Source: Leucobacter luti
GTDB taxonomy: Bacteria > Actinomycetota > Actinomycetes > Actinomycetales > Microbacteriaceae
Direction of reading: 5' to 3'
Assembly (NCBI RefSeq): GCF_019464495.1
Contig: NZ_CP080492.1
Span: forward strand, 620,001-684,000
Length of the DNA stretch: 64,000 nucleotides
Shown here: positions 34,735 through 44,943 of the stretch, piece after piece
How the letters are laid out: each line of letters opens with the position of its first letter
Numbering within the stretch: the first letter of the stretch is position 1
The notes under the pieces: generated by a model
What the model was told of the DNA's origin: nothing
The model's database searches: none
The model's input: only the letters and a program-made list of their open reading frames with translations
Program-made: the position numbers and the translations under genes

Positions 34735-36042
34735 CTAGCGGGCGCCAGCAATCGCTTCTGCCTGGCGGCGATCCTCCTCAGTAGCGACGAGCTGTCCGCA
34801 TGCGCCGTCGATCTCCTTGCCGCGCGTATCGCGCAGCGTAGTGGGAATCCCAGCCGCGTTCAGGCGGTCAACAAATTCGCGGGTGACTTCCCGAGTCGAT
34901 GACGTCCAGATCGAGCCCGGAGTCGGATTCAGCGGGATGGGGTTCACGTGAACCCAGCCGCGGCCGCGTGAGTTCAGGCGCTCAGCGAGCAGATCGGCCC
35001 GCCACCCGTGATCGTTCATGTCCTTAATCAATGCGTACTCGATCGAGACACGGCGCCCGGTCTTCTCGTAATAGTTGTAGGCGGCATCAAGCACCTCGTC
35101 GACCTTCCACCGGCTGTTCACCGGGATGAGCTCATCGCGGAGGAGATCGTCGGGAGCGTGCAGCGACAGCGCGAAGGTGATCGCGAGGTCCTCATCGGCG
35201 AGCTTGCGGATCGCAGGGGCCAGGCCAACGGTCGACACGGTGATTCCGCGCGCGGACATACCGAGCCCCTCGGGCGACGGCGCCACCATTCGATGCACCG
35301 CGTTCATGACGCGCTTGTAGTTCGCGAGGGGCTCTCCCATCCCCATGAAGACCACGTTATTCACGCGTTCCGCTTCAGCACCATTGCCTTCTTCGCGATA
35401 TCGCCCCAGTCCACCCTCGGCGATGACGCGGTTGGCCTGCACGATCTGGTCCAGAATCTCAGCCGTGGACATGTTCCGCGTGAGCCCAGCTTGGCCGGTA
35501 GCGCAGAACGGACAGTTCATACCGCAGCCGCACTGGCTCGAGACGCAGAGCGTGATCCGGCCCGGATAGCGCATCAGCACAGACTCGACAAGCGCCCCAT
35601 CGAACAAGCGCCACAGGAACTTGATCGTGCGCCCGTCGTCCGTCACGAGCCGCTTCACCTCGGTCAGCAGGGGCGGGAAGAACGTCTCAGCGATCTGCTC
35701 CCGGCTATCCTTCGGCAGGTCAGTCATCTGCAGTGCATCCGAGACATAGTGGTCGAAGTACTGCTTGGAAATCTGCTTCGCACGGAACTTTGGCAGCCCC
35801 AGTTCACTGATCTTTGCCTCGCGCTCCGCAAGGGGCAAATCTGCGAGGTGGGTGTCCGGCTGCTTCACGCGCGGGGAAGCGAACTGCAGAGTCGGGCGAC
35901 CATCTGGCGTCGTGAGCTGCTTCCAGCCCTCCGTCTTCGGACGCACCTGCGGGCGCGCCGCCAGGCCGCCCGTGTTCGGGCGGGTTTTGATCAGTTTGGG
36001 CAGTTCGGCGCCGAGATCGTGATTGAGCTTGTTGGGATCCAC
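34735..36042 (-). CDS. rlmN: 23S rRNA/tRNA m2A methyltransferase RlmN
   Basis: A 435-residue radical-SAM enzyme methylating A2503 of 23S rRNA and A37 of some tRNAs. The iron-sulphur motif CGMNCPFC is at C173, C177 and C180, and the catalytic C-terminal cysteine is in [22 protein letters not shown] and [10 protein letters not shown] are also typical. The N-terminal 60 residues are a lineage extension. I start at GTG 36042 (VDPNKL); the frame extends to 36111, overlapping the DUF779 gene slightly. Confidence 0.95.
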   Translation of the reverse strand: MDPNKLNHDLGAELPKLIKTRPNTGGLAARPQVRPKTEGWKQLTTPDGRPTLQFASPRVKQPDTHLADLPLAEREAKISELGLPKFRAKQISKQYFDHYVSDALQMTDLPKDSREQIAETFFPPLLTEVKRLVTDDGRTIKFLWRLFDGALVESVLMRYPGRITLCVSSQCGCGMNCPFCATGQAGLTRNMSTAEILDQIVQANRVIAEGGLGRYREEGNGAEAERVNNVVFMGMGEPLANYKRVMNAVHRMVAPSPEGLGMSARGITVSTVGLAPAIRKLADEDLAITFALSLHAPDDLLRDELIPVNSRWKVDEVLDAAYNYYEKTGRRVSIEYALIKDMNDHGWRADLLAERLNSRGRGWVHVNPIPLNPTPGSIWTSSTREVTREFVDRLNAAGIPTTLRDTRGKEIDGACGQLVATEEDRRQAEAIAGAR

Positions 36043-36107
36043 TGCACTATTCTCGCAGGTCGAACTGCGAGGTCGCTCCTGCCGCACGCAACTGTGGCAC
36101 ACGCCCC

Positions 36108-36638
36108 TCAATCCGCAGCGGAAAACTCCAGTAACCGCGAGCGGATGAGGAAGCGCAGCCCCTCTGGCGCTTCGAGCGAGAAGCCCCCGCCACGACCGGG
36201 CACCGCATCGATCGTGAGGTGCGTGTGCGCCCAGACGCCAAACTGCTCGCGCGATATCCAGAACGGGATCTCACGCGCTGTGGTTTCCTGAGCTTCTGTG
36301 AGTGGCGGCAGTGCGAGCGTTCCGAGCAGCACATCCTGTCCGCCCGTACGAAACTCCCCCGCCTGGTAGCACATGGGAGCGCTCCCGTCGCAGCAGCCGC
36401 CCGACTGGTGGAACATCAGCGGACCGTGCATCGCCCACAGCCGGTCGATCAGTTCAATTGCGGCAGGAGTGAACGCGAGCCGACTCGCGGTTTCGCCCGC
36501 GATCTCGGGACGGGCGGCAATCGTACCGGGGATCGGCTTCGCCGGCGCAGGAAGCTGTGGGCTGGTGCTGTCGCATGCGGAATCGCTCAGGTCGCGGGCG
36601 CTCGGCCCGGGAGCGCTCGCTCGCGAGTCTTCGGACAT
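36108..36638 (-). CDS. DUF779 family protein
   Basis: A 176-residue protein. The C-terminal 120 residues are the DUF779 domain, recognised from [15 protein letters not shown] and [29 protein letters not shown] stretches; the first 55 residues are disordered and Ser/Pro-rich. The clustered cysteines suggest metal or redox chemistry. DUF779 genes are commonly found next to acetaldehyde dehydrogenases, as here. ATG at 36638 has AAAGGA eight bases upstream, better than the ATG at 36647. Confidence 0.85.
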   Translation of the reverse strand: MSEDSRASAPGPSARDLSDSACDSTSPQLPAPAKPIPGTIAARPEIAGETASRLAFTPAAIELIDRLWAMHGPLMFHQSGGCCDGSAPMCYQAGEFRTGGQDVLLGTLALPPLTEAQETTAREIPFWISREQFGVWAHTHLTIDAVPGRGGGFSLEAPEGLRFLIRSRLLEFSAAD

Positions 36639-36759
36639 GTTGCACATCCTTTCCGCGGCCGCAGCGCCGCGTAGTTCCAGAGTACGCTTCCCCCAGCCGA
36701 TCGGCGAGAGCGTGAGACGGGGCCCGAGTTCGCGCCGAGCCCCGGCTCACGCACACGTG

Positions 36760-37794
36760 CTAATTCGCCGTGAGCCGCAGCACGATCCGGCCATCGATCT
36801 TGCCTGCGCGCATCTCATCGAGCACCGCGTTGACATCTTCCAGCGGACGTTCGGCGACTGTGGGGTGGATCAGGCCGCGCGCGTAGAAGTCGAGCGCCTC
36901 GATCATGTCTTGGCGGGTGCCGACGATTGAGCCGCGGATCGTGAGCCCTTTGAGCACGATGTCGAAGATCGGCGCAGGGAAATCCCCTGGGGGAAGACCG
37001 TTGAAGACAATGGTGCCGCCGCGCCGGGTCATCCCGATCGCCTGCCCAAACGCTGCAGGGTGCACCGCGGTGACGAGCACGCCGTGGCTGCCACCCGTTG
37101 CCTCCTGAATTGCGGCAACCGGATCCGTCTCGCGTGCATTCACGACGACTTCGGCGCCGTGTTTCGTGGCCAACGCGAGCTTGTCGTCCGCGATGTCCAC
37201 CGCCGCGACCCGCATCCCCATCGCCACGGCGTACTGCACTGCAATGTGGCCCAGCCCTCCAATTCCGGAGATCACCACCCACTGGCCCGGAATCACCCCG
37301 GTCTGCTTCAAGCCCTTGTAGACCGTCACGCCAGCGCAGAGCACCGGAGCCACTTCGACTGGATCCGAGCCAGCTGGCAGCACCGCTGCGTACTCAGCGG
37401 CTACGAGCATGTACTCCGCGAAGGAACCGTCCACCGAGTACCCGCCGTTCTGCTGACGTTCGCAGAGCGTCTCCCAGCCTGTCCGGCAGTACTCACAGTT
37501 TCCGCAGGCTGACCACAGCCACGCATTCCCCACCAGGTCACCCACAGCGATGTTCGTGACTCCCTCGCCTACCGCTTCGACCACGCCAACGCCCTCGTGG
37601 CCCGGGATGAACGGCGGGTTCGGCTTCACCGGCCAGTCACCCTCGACTGCGTGCAAATCGGTGTGGCACACGCCCGTGGTCAATACACGCACGAGCGCCT
37701 GTCCCGGGCCGGGGCTCGGGACGGAGTGCGTTGCAACGTCAAGCGGCTGGCCGAACGCGGGTACGGAAGCCGCGCGCATAGTGTCAGTAGTCAT
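36760..37794 (-). CDS. adhP: Zinc-dependent alcohol dehydrogenase
   Basis: A 344-residue medium-chain dehydrogenase of the AdhP type, oxidising ethanol and similar alcohols with NAD+. Catalytic zinc ligands are the Cys of GVCHTDLH, the His of PGHEGVG and the Cys of APVLCAG; the structural zinc site is CGNCEYC with a later Cys (WETLC). The NAD+ site is GIGGLGHIAV. It begins 47 bp after the aldehyde dehydrogenase gene ends, in one transcription direction. Confidence 0.93.
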   Translation of the reverse strand: MTTDTMRAASVPAFGQPLDVATHSVPSPGPGQALVRVLTTGVCHTDLHAVEGDWPVKPNPPFIPGHEGVGVVEAVGEGVTNIAVGDLVGNAWLWSACGNCEYCRTGWETLCERQQNGGYSVDGSFAEYMLVAAEYAAVLPAGSDPVEVAPVLCAGVTVYKGLKQTGVIPGQWVVISGIGGLGHIAVQYAVAMGMRVAAVDIADDKLALATKHGAEVVVNARETDPVAAIQEATGGSHGVLVTAVHPAAFGQAIGMTRRGGTIVFNGLPPGDFPAPIFDIVLKGLTIRGSIVGTRQDMIEALDFYARGLIHPTVAERPLEDVNAVLDEMRAGKIDGRIVLRLTAN

Positions 37795-37841
37795 CGTGGG
37801 AGTGCCTTTCAGTCGTGGGTGAAGTGCCGGTGCGGCGCGGT

Positions 37842-39365
37842 TTAGAAGAAGCCATCGGCCGACTCCCGATAGCTCACCAGCAGGTTCTTCGTCTGCTGGT
37901 AATGGTCGAGCATCATCAGGTGGTTTTCACGCCCAATACCGCTCGACTTGTAGCCACCGAAGGCGGCATGCGCCGGGTAAGCGTGGTAGTTGTTCACCCA
38001 GACACGGCCCGCCTGAATCGCACGACCGGCTCGGTATGCCGTGTTTCCACTGCGACTCCAGACCCCGGCGCCCAACCCGTAGAGCGTGTCATTTGCGATC
38101 CTGATCGCATCGTCGAAGTCCGTGAACGTCGTCGTGGACACGACCGGACCGAAGATCTCCTCTTGAAAAATGCGCATCGAGTTGTCGCCGCGGAAGATCG
38201 TCGGCTGGATGTAGAAGCCCCCGGCAAATTCGCCGCCGAGATCCGCTACGTCACCCCCGGTGAGCACCTGCGCGCCCTCCTGTCTGCCGATATCGAGGTA
38301 GGACTTGATCTTTTCGAACTGGTCGTTGGAGGCCTGAGCACCCATCATCGTGTCGGTGTCGAGTGGGTTGCCGCGGGTAATGCGCTCCGTACGCTCGACG
38401 ACAGCATCAAGGAAATCGCCAGCGATCGATTCTTGAATGAGGGCGCGCGACGGGCAGGTACAGACCTCACCCTGGTTGAGGGCGAACATCGTGAAGCCCT
38501 CTTTCGCCTTGTCGAGGTAGCCGTCGTCCTGTGCCATGACGTCCTCAAAGAACAGGTTGGGGCTTTTTCCTCCGAGCTCGAGTGTGACCGGGATGATGTT
38601 CTCCGAGGCATACTGCATGATCAGGCGCCCCGTGGTCGTTTCACCGGTGAAGGCGATCTTGCGGATCCGCGGGTTCGATGCGAGCGGTTTCCCAGCTTCT
38701 GCACCAAACCCATTGACGATGTTGACAACGCCAGCTGGCAGCAGATCACCAATCAACTCAAAGAGGACCAGGATGGAGGCGGGAGTTTGCTCAGCGGGCT
38801 TGAGCACGACCGCGTTTCCGGCCGCGAGCGCGGGCGCCAGCTTCCACGTCGCCATGAGGATCGGAAAGTTCCACGGGATGATCTGCCCGACGACGCCGAG
38901 CGGCTCGTGGAAGTGGTAGGCGACCATATCCTCGTTGATCTGAGAGAGGCCGCCCTCCTGCGCGCGAATCGCTCCCGCGAAGTAGCGAAAGTGGTCGATT
39001 GCGAGGGGAATATCGGCGTTCAGCGTTTCGCGGACCGCCTTGCCGTTGTCCCACGACTCGGCGACGGCGATCATCTCGAGGTTCTGCTCCATGCGATCGG
39101 CGATCTTGTTCAGCACGATTGCGCGTTCAGCTGGGCTCGTGCTGCCCCACGCGGGGGCGGCAGCGTGTGCGGCGTCGAGCGCGGCCTCGATATCACCGGA
39201 GGTGCCGCGAGCGATCTCGCAGAACGCCTTGCCCGTGACGGGAGTGACGTTTTCAAAGTACTGGCCGGAGACAGGAGGAACCCAGTCTCCCCCGATGTAG
39301 TGCTCGTAGCGGCTCTTGAAAGTCACGAGCGAATCGGGCTGGCCCGGGGCTGCGTATACGGTCAT
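37842..39365 (-). CDS. Aldehyde dehydrogenase (acetaldehyde type)
   Basis: A 507-residue NAD+-dependent aldehyde dehydrogenase of the ExaC/AldA-like group. Seen are PWNFPIL, the catalytic glutamate in LELGGKSP and the catalytic Cys in [11 protein letters not shown]. The C-terminus ends in [29 protein letters not shown], diagnostic for this subgroup. ATG at 39365 has AAAGGAG about 8 bases upstream; the frame extends 30 codons further but without support. It would oxidise the aldehyde made by the downstream AdhP. Confidence 0.94.
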   Translation of the reverse strand: MTVYAAPGQPDSLVTFKSRYEHYIGGDWVPPVSGQYFENVTPVTGKAFCEIARGTSGDIEAALDAAHAAAPAWGSTSPAERAIVLNKIADRMEQNLEMIAVAESWDNGKAVRETLNADIPLAIDHFRYFAGAIRAQEGGLSQINEDMVAYHFHEPLGVVGQIIPWNFPILMATWKLAPALAAGNAVVLKPAEQTPASILVLFELIGDLLPAGVVNIVNGFGAEAGKPLASNPRIRKIAFTGETTTGRLIMQYASENIIPVTLELGGKSPNLFFEDVMAQDDGYLDKAKEGFTMFALNQGEVCTCPSRALIQESIAGDFLDAVVERTERITRGNPLDTDTMMGAQASNDQFEKIKSYLDIGRQEGAQVLTGGDVADLGGEFAGGFYIQPTIFRGDNSMRIFQEEIFGPVVSTTTFTDFDDAIRIANDTLYGLGAGVWSRSGNTAYRAGRAIQAGRVWVNNYHAYPAHAAFGGYKSSGIGRENHLMMLDHYQQTKNLLVSYRESADGFF

Positions 39366-39498
39366 GGCACGTCTCCTTTGACGTCGGTGTCGGCTGTCGG
39401 GGTGATCCCCGATGTGCCCGACGCTAACGCGCCAACCGTTGCATCTCCGTTGCATCGCTGTTTCCGAGCTGTGTCGCGGCGCGGTCGTTGCAGCAGCG

Positions 39499-41109
39499 CT
39501 ACACGATGGAGGCGCTCAGTGCTTCGAGCCGAGCGACCACACGCGCGCGTTTCGGTGATTGCGGCGGCAGCACCTGCAGCAGGGTCTCCCACACGTGTGC
39601 GTCGTTTGGGGCCCAGTGTTGCGCATAGTCATACAGCGCATCGGGATTCGCGTACTCGAGCATCGCTTCCCGCAGCGTTGCATCGACGTCAGCGCGCAGG
39701 GATTCCACGAGCGGCGCAGTGGATCCCGGCAGGACCGGCCCCGAGTAGGCCGCGAGGACAAGCTGATTCGATCCGCTTCCGAGCGCGTCAAGCGTGTCCG
39801 TCGCGTCAACACGCAGCGGCCTCTCGAGCCGGTACGGGCGAGAGCCCAGTTTCAGCGGCACATGCTCGGACGTCAGCCACCGCCGCAGGCGCACGAGTTC
39901 GGCGCGCAGCGTCTGCTCAGAGCTGCGCCGCCCATACACCTGCTCGGCTAGGGCGGCCGCGGCCCACCCTTGAGGTGACGCAGCGAGGCACAGCAGGATC
40001 TCGGCGTGGCGGCCGGTGAGGGAGGCCACGCCATCAGCCCACTCCAGCAAGGCGGGATCTCGGCCAAGCACGAGCAGCCGCGGCACGAAGCGGTCGGGCT
40101 GCGCGTGCGCTCCCGAGGCGTCGCGCCGGCGCGATGCCCGAACCGGGACGTGAATCTGGTCCCTGTGCGGCTCCCGCTGCTGGTCCAAGCCCGAGTCAGA
40201 GCTCGGGCCCTGATCGTGGATATGAAGCCGGCTCAGCTCATCGAGTGCGAGTGGCCCCGCGCTGGGGTCACGATTCACGCAAGATTCGGTGTCAGAGACT
40301 GCGCCCGCACCCTCGCCCTCGCCCGCGCCCTCGCCCGCGTCCTCGCCCGCGCCCGCATCTCCCACCGGTCGCGGCCGGTCGAGCAGTGCGCGCAGGGACG
40401 CGAGCTGCAACTCCGCCTCAATTGCGGCAAGTGTGGCTTGGAGGAGCGGGAGCAGGTGTGGCGACGCGGCATTGTCGCCCCCGGTCACATCAACGACACC
40501 GATGATCGCCCCGGTTCGCGGGTCATGGACCGGGGCCGCAGTACAGCTCCACTCATGCGCAGCACGGTTAAAGTGCTCGGCCCCGAGCACCTGCATGGCA
40601 TGGTCCAGTGCGAGTGCGCTCCCGGGTGCGCTCGTGCCGATCGAGCGCTCCGACCAGTCCATGCCGGCACGAAAGCCCATCTCGGCCGCCCGCGTGCGCA
40701 GCCCGGAGTCACCGTCGACCCACAGCAGACGCCCCGCCGCGTCACCCACAGCAACAATCAGCCCCGTCTCGCGTGCCTCGTCGAAGAGAAGCTTGCGCAC
40801 GACGGGCAACACCTGCGATATCGGGTGGGTGCGGCGCAGTTCCGCCAGTTCCTCCGCGTCAAGAGCTGGCCGCTCCAGCACGCGGTTCGGGTCGATCGTG
40901 CCGCGCTGGGATCGGAGCCACGATTCAAGGACGACCGGGCGAAGCGCTGGCGATCGCCCGAAGCGCTCTCGGAGCTCGGTCTCAGCTGCTGCACTCTCCG
41001 GGCCGGCGACGCCGAGATAGCCGAGGAACCGTTCGTGCGCGAGCTCCAGTTGCCGCCGCCGGTCACGCACGGATTCACCGCGCCCCAGGGCTTGCCATAC
41101 GCTCGGCAC
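39499..41109 (-). CDS. GAF-domain transcriptional regulator, AcoR-like N-terminus
   Basis: A 536-residue protein. Residues about 50-240 match the N-terminal sensor of AcoR-type regulators ([20 protein letters not shown], then a GAF domain with [16 protein letters not shown] and [13 protein letters not shown]). Instead of the sigma-54 AAA+ domain, a low-complexity Gly/Glu linker leads to a C-terminal winged-helix-like segment at about 365-425 ([26 protein letters not shown]). Actinobacteria lack sigma-54, so this fits. It lies 133 bp upstream of the aldehyde/alcohol dehydrogenase genes and is their likely activator. Confidence 0.83.
   Translation of the reverse strand: MPSVWQALGRGESVRDRRRQLELAHERFLGYLGVAGPESAAAETELRERFGRSPALRPVVLESWLRSQRGTIDPNRVLERPALDAEELAELRRTHPISQVLPVVRKLLFDEARETGLIVAVGDAAGRLLWVDGDSGLRTRAAEMGFRAGMDWSERSIGTSAPGSALALDHAMQVLGAEHFNRAAHEWSCTAAPVHDPRTGAIIGVVDVTGGDNAASPHLLPLLQATLAAIEAELQLASLRALLDRPRPVGDAGAGEDAGEGAGEGEGAGAVSDTESCVNRDPSAGPLALDELSRLHIHDQGPSSDSGLDQQREPHRDQIHVPVRASRRRDASGAHAQPDRFVPRLLVLGRDPALLEWADGVASLTGRHAEILLCLAASPQGWAAAALAEQVYGRRSSEQTLRAELVRLRRWLTSEHVPLKLGSRPYRLERPLRVDATDTLDALGSGSNQLVLAAYSGPVLPGSTAPLVESLRADVDATLREAMLEYANPDALYDYAQHWAPNDAHVWETLLQVLPPQSPKRARVVARLEALSASIV
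40301..40357 (-). repeat. Low-complexity GC repeat inside the GAF regulator gene
   Basis: Short units related to CCTCGCCCGCG repeat several times and code on the minus strand for alternating Gly, Ala and Glu residues. It stays in frame and forms the linker between the GAF and DNA-binding parts. Confidence 0.8.
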
Positions 41110-41131
41110 ACCGGACCTCCTCCTCGCGGCT

Positions 41132-41181
41132 CTCAGTTCTCCCGAGCGTACCCGAGCGCGAGCGCGCAGGGGAGAACTGAG
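41132..41181 (-). terminator. Inverted repeat between FAH gene and GAF regulator
   Basis: Perfect 12-bp arms (41132-41143 and 41170-41181) with a 26-nt loop, lying in the 140-bp gap. It may end the leuB-ilvE-FAH transcript or be an operator for the regulator gene; no T run is present. Confidence 0.45.
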
Positions 41182-41249
41182 CGTGTGAATCCAGTGGATT
41201 CGCGGAAGCCGAGGACTGCGTCGTCCGTGAGAACCCCGGAACGGACCGC

Positions 41250-42050
41250 CTAGTCCCCCGCGTTCCGCACCGGGTTGCGGAGGATCCCGATCCCGTCGAT
41301 CTCGACTTCGACGCTATCGCCAGCTTCCAGCGGCCCCACACCGGCGGGAGTGCCGGTGAGGATCACATCGCCAGGCAGCAGAGTGAACGCCTGAGACGCG
41401 TAGGACACGATACGCGCAAGCGAATGAATGAGCTGTGAAGTGCTCCCGTCCTGGCGCAGTTCTCCATTGACGCGGGTCATGATCCGCGCATCCGCGAAGG
41501 CCGGATCCGTCTCGATCACGGGTCCGAGCGGGCAAAAGGTGTCGAACCCTTTACCACGCGTCCACTGGCCGTCTTTGATCTGCAGATCGCGGGCGCTGAC
41601 GTCGTTCGCGCAGGTGTAGCCGAAGACGTATTTCATCGCGTCTTCCTCTGCCACGTCCTTCGCGACCGCCCCGATGACGAGGGCAAGCTCCCCCTCGTGC
41701 TCAACACGCTCAGAGATTGCGGGACGCACGATGGTGTCCCCCGGCCCAATCACGGAGGTATTGGGCTTCAGGAACAGCAGTGGCTCGGCCGGGGTCTCAC
41801 CCCCGGTGAGGCTCTTCATTTCCTCGATGTGATCGGCGTAATTCTTGCCCACACAAACAACTTTCGAGCGCGGGATCACCGGCGCGAGCAAGCGAACTTC
41901 TTCGAGTTTGAAGCGGCGTCCAGTCGTGTCGTATCCGGCGACGATGGGATCGTTCGTCAACTCGACGACGTCGACCCCTTCACCGCTCTCGGCAGCGTCG
42001 AGGACGCCAAATGAGATCTCGCCCTCGACCTGGAACCGTGCGACCTTCAT
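41250..42050 (-). CDS. Fumarylacetoacetate hydrolase family protein
   Basis: A 266-residue protein of the FAH superfamily, which cleaves or decarboxylates 2-keto acid substrates with a bound Mg2+ or Ca2+. Features are [28 protein letters not shown], the metal-binding [11 protein letters not shown] and [13 protein letters not shown], ending with [18 protein letters not shown]. The precise substrate (acylpyruvate, oxaloacetate or an aromatic pathway intermediate) is not predictable. ATG at 42050 overlaps the ilvE stop by 4 bp, so it is translationally coupled to ilvE; the upstream frame extension overlaps ilvE. Confidence 0.9.
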   Translation of the reverse strand: MKVARFQVEGEISFGVLDAAESGEGVDVVELTNDPIVAGYDTTGRRFKLEEVRLLAPVIPRSKVVCVGKNYADHIEEMKSLTGGETPAEPLLFLKPNTSVIGPGDTIVRPAISERVEHEGELALVIGAVAKDVAEEDAMKYVFGYTCANDVSARDLQIKDGQWTRGKGFDTFCPLGPVIETDPAFADARIMTRVNGELRQDGSTSQLIHSLARIVSYASQAFTLLPGDVILTGTPAGVGPLEAGDSVEVEIDGIGILRNPVRNAGD

Positions 42051-43150
42051 CGTGCCACCGCCGCGGTGGGAATCTCGGTGAGCCAGTTGTGCCGATCTTC
42101 GCGAGTGCCGAACTGGATACCCGTGAGCTCCTCGCGGAGCGACATGGTCAGGGCTCCCGGTGCGCCCGCTCCGAAGTCGATCGCAAAGCCAGTCGATTTC
42201 AGCTGTCCAATTGGGGTGATCACCGCGGCGGTGCCGCACGCGAACGCCTCAGTGATCGAACCGTTCGCGACGCCCTCACGCCACTCTGACACCGTGATAT
42301 CACGCTGCTCGACGGTGTGTCCACGATCCTCCGCGAGCTGGATCAAACTGCGTCGGGTGATCCCGTCCAGAATGTTCCCGTTCAAGCGCGGAGTCAGCAG
42401 AGTGCCATCGGCGCGCACGAGGAATAGGTTCATGCCACCGAGTTCGTCGATCGTGTCGACCGTGGCTGAATCAGTGAACAGCACCTGCTGGCAACCGTTT
42501 TCCGCCGCCACCTGCTGGGGAAGCAGCGAGGCAGCATAGTTGCCGCCGCATTTGGCGGCTCCCGTTCCACCGCGGCCAGCGCGGGAAAGGTCCTGTGAGA
42601 GCCAGATCGATACCGGTTTGACGCCACCAGAGAAGTAGGGACCTGCCGGGCTCGCGATGATCATGAAGCGTGCGCGTTCCGCGGCGCGCACACCGAGGAA
42701 GCTTTCATCAGCAATCATGAACGGGCGCAGGTACAGGCTCTGATCGGCTCCGCTCGGCACCCAGTCAGCGTCGACGCTCACGAGTGCTTGGACGGCTGCC
42801 ACGAACAGCTCCTCCGGGATCTCCGGCAGTGCGAGTCGCACCGCCGACTCGTTCAGGCGGCGCGCGTTCGCCTCGGGCCGGAACGTGACGATCGAGCCGT
42901 CTGCCCGACGATACGCTTTCATGCCCTCGAAGATTTCCTGGCCATAGTGCAACACCGAGGACGCCGGATCCATCGGAATCGGGCCGTATGGAATGACCTC
43001 AGCGTTGTGCCACCCGGCGTCTTTCGTCCAGATCACCGACACCATGTGCTCGGTGAAAACATTGCCGAACCCTGGATCCGCGAGCAGCGCGTCGCGCGCG
43101 GCTGCGGACATCCGTTCGGCTTCGGTGTGGGTGAATGCCAGTTCAGTCAT
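42047..43150 (-). CDS. ilvE: Branched-chain amino acid aminotransferase
   Basis: A 367-residue class IV PLP aminotransferase (BCAT type II), the last step of leucine, isoleucine and valine synthesis. The Schiff-base lysine is K200 in [31 protein letters not shown] and [15 protein letters not shown] are also diagnostic. ATG at 43150 is preceded by AGAAAG. Sits 58 bp downstream of leuB, same direction. Confidence 0.96.
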   Translation of the reverse strand: MTELAFTHTEAERMSAAARDALLADPGFGNVFTEHMVSVIWTKDAGWHNAEVIPYGPIPMDPASSVLHYGQEIFEGMKAYRRADGSIVTFRPEANARRLNESAVRLALPEIPEELFVAAVQALVSVDADWVPSGADQSLYLRPFMIADESFLGVRAAERARFMIIASPAGPYFSGGVKPVSIWLSQDLSRAGRGGTGAAKCGGNYAASLLPQQVAAENGCQQVLFTDSATVDTIDELGGMNLFLVRADGTLLTPRLNGNILDGITRRSLIQLAEDRGHTVEQRDITVSEWREGVANGSITEAFACGTAAVITPIGQLKSTGFAIDFGAGAPGALTMSLREELTGIQFGTREDRHNWLTEIPTAAVAR

Positions 43151-43208
43151 GGGAATACTTTCTCGCGAGTGCTGAATCAAGAATGGGTGCGGTGCCGCTG
43201 CAGATCGC

Positions 43209-44270
43209 TCACACGCGAGCGGGAATCGCTGCAATCACCGCGTCGCCGATGGCCACGGTCGGTCGGGGTGCTGATCCCCGGGCAGCGAGGTCGGATCGGA
43301 CCGCGTCTCGAACGCGGTCGCCCTCAGTGGTGAGGCCCAGGTGGTCGAGCAACAGTGCCGCGGAGAGGATCGCCGCGGTCGGGTCCGCTTTCTGCTGCCC
43401 TGCGATGTCGGGAGCAGAGCCGTGTACGGGCTCGAACATGCTCGGAAATGTGCCGTCCGGATTGATGTTTCCGGAGGCAGCAAGCCCGATTCCGCCGCCG
43501 ATAGCTCCGGCGACGTCAGTGAGGATGTCTCCGAACAGGTTATCAGTGACGATGACATCAAAGCGCGACGGATCCTGCACCATGTGAATCGTTGCTGCGT
43601 CGACGTGCATGTAGTCGACCGCGATCTCCGGATACTCAGAGGAGACGGCACCAACGATGCGCTGCCACATCGACCCCGCGTACACCAGCACATTGGTCTT
43701 GTGCACCCAGGTGAGCTTCTTGCGCGGGCGGGCCTGCGCTGCTTCAAAGGCGTACCGCACCACTCGCTCCACGCCAAAAGCGGTGTTGACCGACACCTCG
43801 GTCGCGACCTCATTCGGGGTGCCGCCACGGAGCGTTCCGCCGTTGCCGGCATATGGCCCCTCAGTGCCTTCGCGGACCACGAGGAAATCAACGGCGCCCG
43901 GATCCCGCAGGGCCGACTCCACACCGGGGAACAGCGTGCAGGGGCGCACATTTGCGTAGTGCTCGAAGTCGAACCGGAGCTTGAGCAGCAGTCCACGCTC
44001 AATATTCGCGTGCTTCAGCCGTGCATCGCCCGGAACACCGCCCACCGCACCAAAAAGAATCGCGTCGTGCTCCGCGATCGCCTGCTGCTCCGCCGGCGGC
44101 AGCGTCTCCCCCGTTGCGAGGAAACGGTCTGCGCCGAGTGTGAACTCGGTGCGCGCAAGCTCGACCTCGCCGCCAGCCAGAACGGCATCGAGCACGCGAT
44201 TCGCCTGCTCAATAACTTCCGGGCCGATGCCGTCGCCGGGAATGACTGCGAGCTTGATGGTGCGGGTCAC
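43209..44270 (-). CDS. leuB: 3-isopropylmalate dehydrogenase
   Basis: A 353-residue enzyme oxidising and decarboxylating 3-isopropylmalate in leucine synthesis. Characteristic are [12 protein letters not shown] at the N-terminus, [15 protein letters not shown], and the [19 protein letters not shown] metal/NAD region. GTG at 44270 has GAGGAG six bases upstream; the longer open frame above it has no support. It heads the leuB-ilvE-FAH unit; the committed enzyme leuA is 14 kb away on the other strand. Confidence 0.96.
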   Translation of the reverse strand: MTRTIKLAVIPGDGIGPEVIEQANRVLDAVLAGGEVELARTEFTLGADRFLATGETLPPAEQQAIAEHDAILFGAVGGVPGDARLKHANIERGLLLKLRFDFEHYANVRPCTLFPGVESALRDPGAVDFLVVREGTEGPYAGNGGTLRGGTPNEVATEVSVNTAFGVERVVRYAFEAAQARPRKKLTWVHKTNVLVYAGSMWQRIVGAVSSEYPEIAVDYMHVDAATIHMVQDPSRFDVIVTDNLFGDILTDVAGAIGGGIGLAASGNINPDGTFPSMFEPVHGSAPDIAGQQKADPTAAILSAALLLDHLGLTTEGDRVRDAVRSDLAARGSAPRPTVAIGDAVIAAIPARV

Positions 44271-44468
44271 TGAGCGCTCCTCTATATGCCTGGATTGAAC
44301 TCCCTCCAGCATACTTTGCGCAGCGCGCTCGCCGAGAAGCCTGCGGCGTGGATCAGTCGCTATCTGCTCGCCGCGGGTGGCAGACGGGTCCTTCACACTG
44401 CGGGGAGCCTCCGAGGGGCCACACTCGGGCGTTCGCACGGTGCGCCAGCGCCACCCGCGAATGGATCG

Positions 44469-44528
44469 GCGCAGAGATTGGCACAGGGATGAGCACAGGG
44501 ATGAGCGCAGGCATGGGCGCTGGAATCA
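44469..44528 (+). repeat. Degenerate 12-bp tandem repeat, five copies
   Basis: Five units begin at 44469, 44481, 44493, 44505 and 44517; the second and third are identical (GCACAGGGATGA), the others differ at several positions. The array lies in a 476-bp gene-free stretch (44271-44746) between tRNA-Glu and leuB, in which I see nothing else but two hairpins. Confidence 0.75.
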
Positions 44529-44561
44529 CTGCGTGAGTTGGTGCAGGCACGTGCAGGCACG

Positions 44562-44597
44562 GCGATGCTCCCGGCGGAGAATTCCCGGGAGCATCGC
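44562..44597. terminator. Hairpin in the leuB upstream region
   Basis: Perfect 13-bp inverted repeat (44562-44574 and 44585-44597) with a 10-nt loop and no T run. It lies about 290 bp upstream of leuB and may be a second terminator behind tRNA-Glu or another structured element. Confidence 0.4.
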
Positions 44598-44708
44598 TGC
44601 CCGCATGATCGGGGCAGCGACTGACGCGCTTCGAGGGCCTCTGGTGAGCGGCCGCTGGTGAACCTCGGGACCAGCGCCAGAACCGGGCGGCCAACCCTGA
44701 TAGAAACA

Positions 44709-44740
44709 GCAGAAGCCCCACCCAAAGGTGAGGCTTCTGC
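44709..44740 (-). terminator. Terminator of tRNA-Glu
   Basis: Minus-strand hairpin GCAGAAGCCTCACC...GGTGGGGCTTCTGC with a short TTT loop, starting 7 bases past the tRNA 3' end. Confidence 0.8.
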
Positions 44741-44746
44741 ATCCGG

Positions 44747-44819
44747 TGACCCCAGCGGGATTCGAACCCGCGTTACCGCCGTGAGAGGGCAGCGTACTAG
44801 GCCGCTATACGATGGGGCC
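44747..44819 (-). tRNA. tRNA-Glu (anticodon CUC)
   Basis: 73 nt starting GGCCCCATCGTATAGCGG. The acceptor GGCCCCA pairs with TGGGGTC (one G-U), the anticodon loop reads CCCTCTCAC giving CUC, and the T arm has the canonical GGTTCGAATCC. The intact cloverleaf includes the D-arm TAGCGGCCTA. Confidence 0.95.
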
Positions 44820-44865
44820 GGATGTGTTACTCAGCCTCGGGGCTTCCCCCGCTGCCGTGGCAACT

Positions 44866-44871
44866 CATATA
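44866..44871 (-). promoter_or_regulatory. Candidate -10 element of tRNA-Glu
   Basis: TATATG on the minus strand lies in an AT-rich patch about 47 bp upstream of the tRNA. I could not find a -35 box at ideal spacing, so this is a weak call. Confidence 0.3.
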
Positions 44872-44943
44872 TTCTGACACGAGCGACCAAGCTCAGCAAA
44901 TTTAGCCAAGAATCCCGGGTGTGTCACACACATTTTCGCGGCG

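Noticed and set aside
37815..40019. A 734-codon plus-strand frame
   Set aside because: It is the antisense of the aldehyde dehydrogenase and parts of its neighbours, kept open by GC-rich codon bias; the minus-strand genes have clear active sites.
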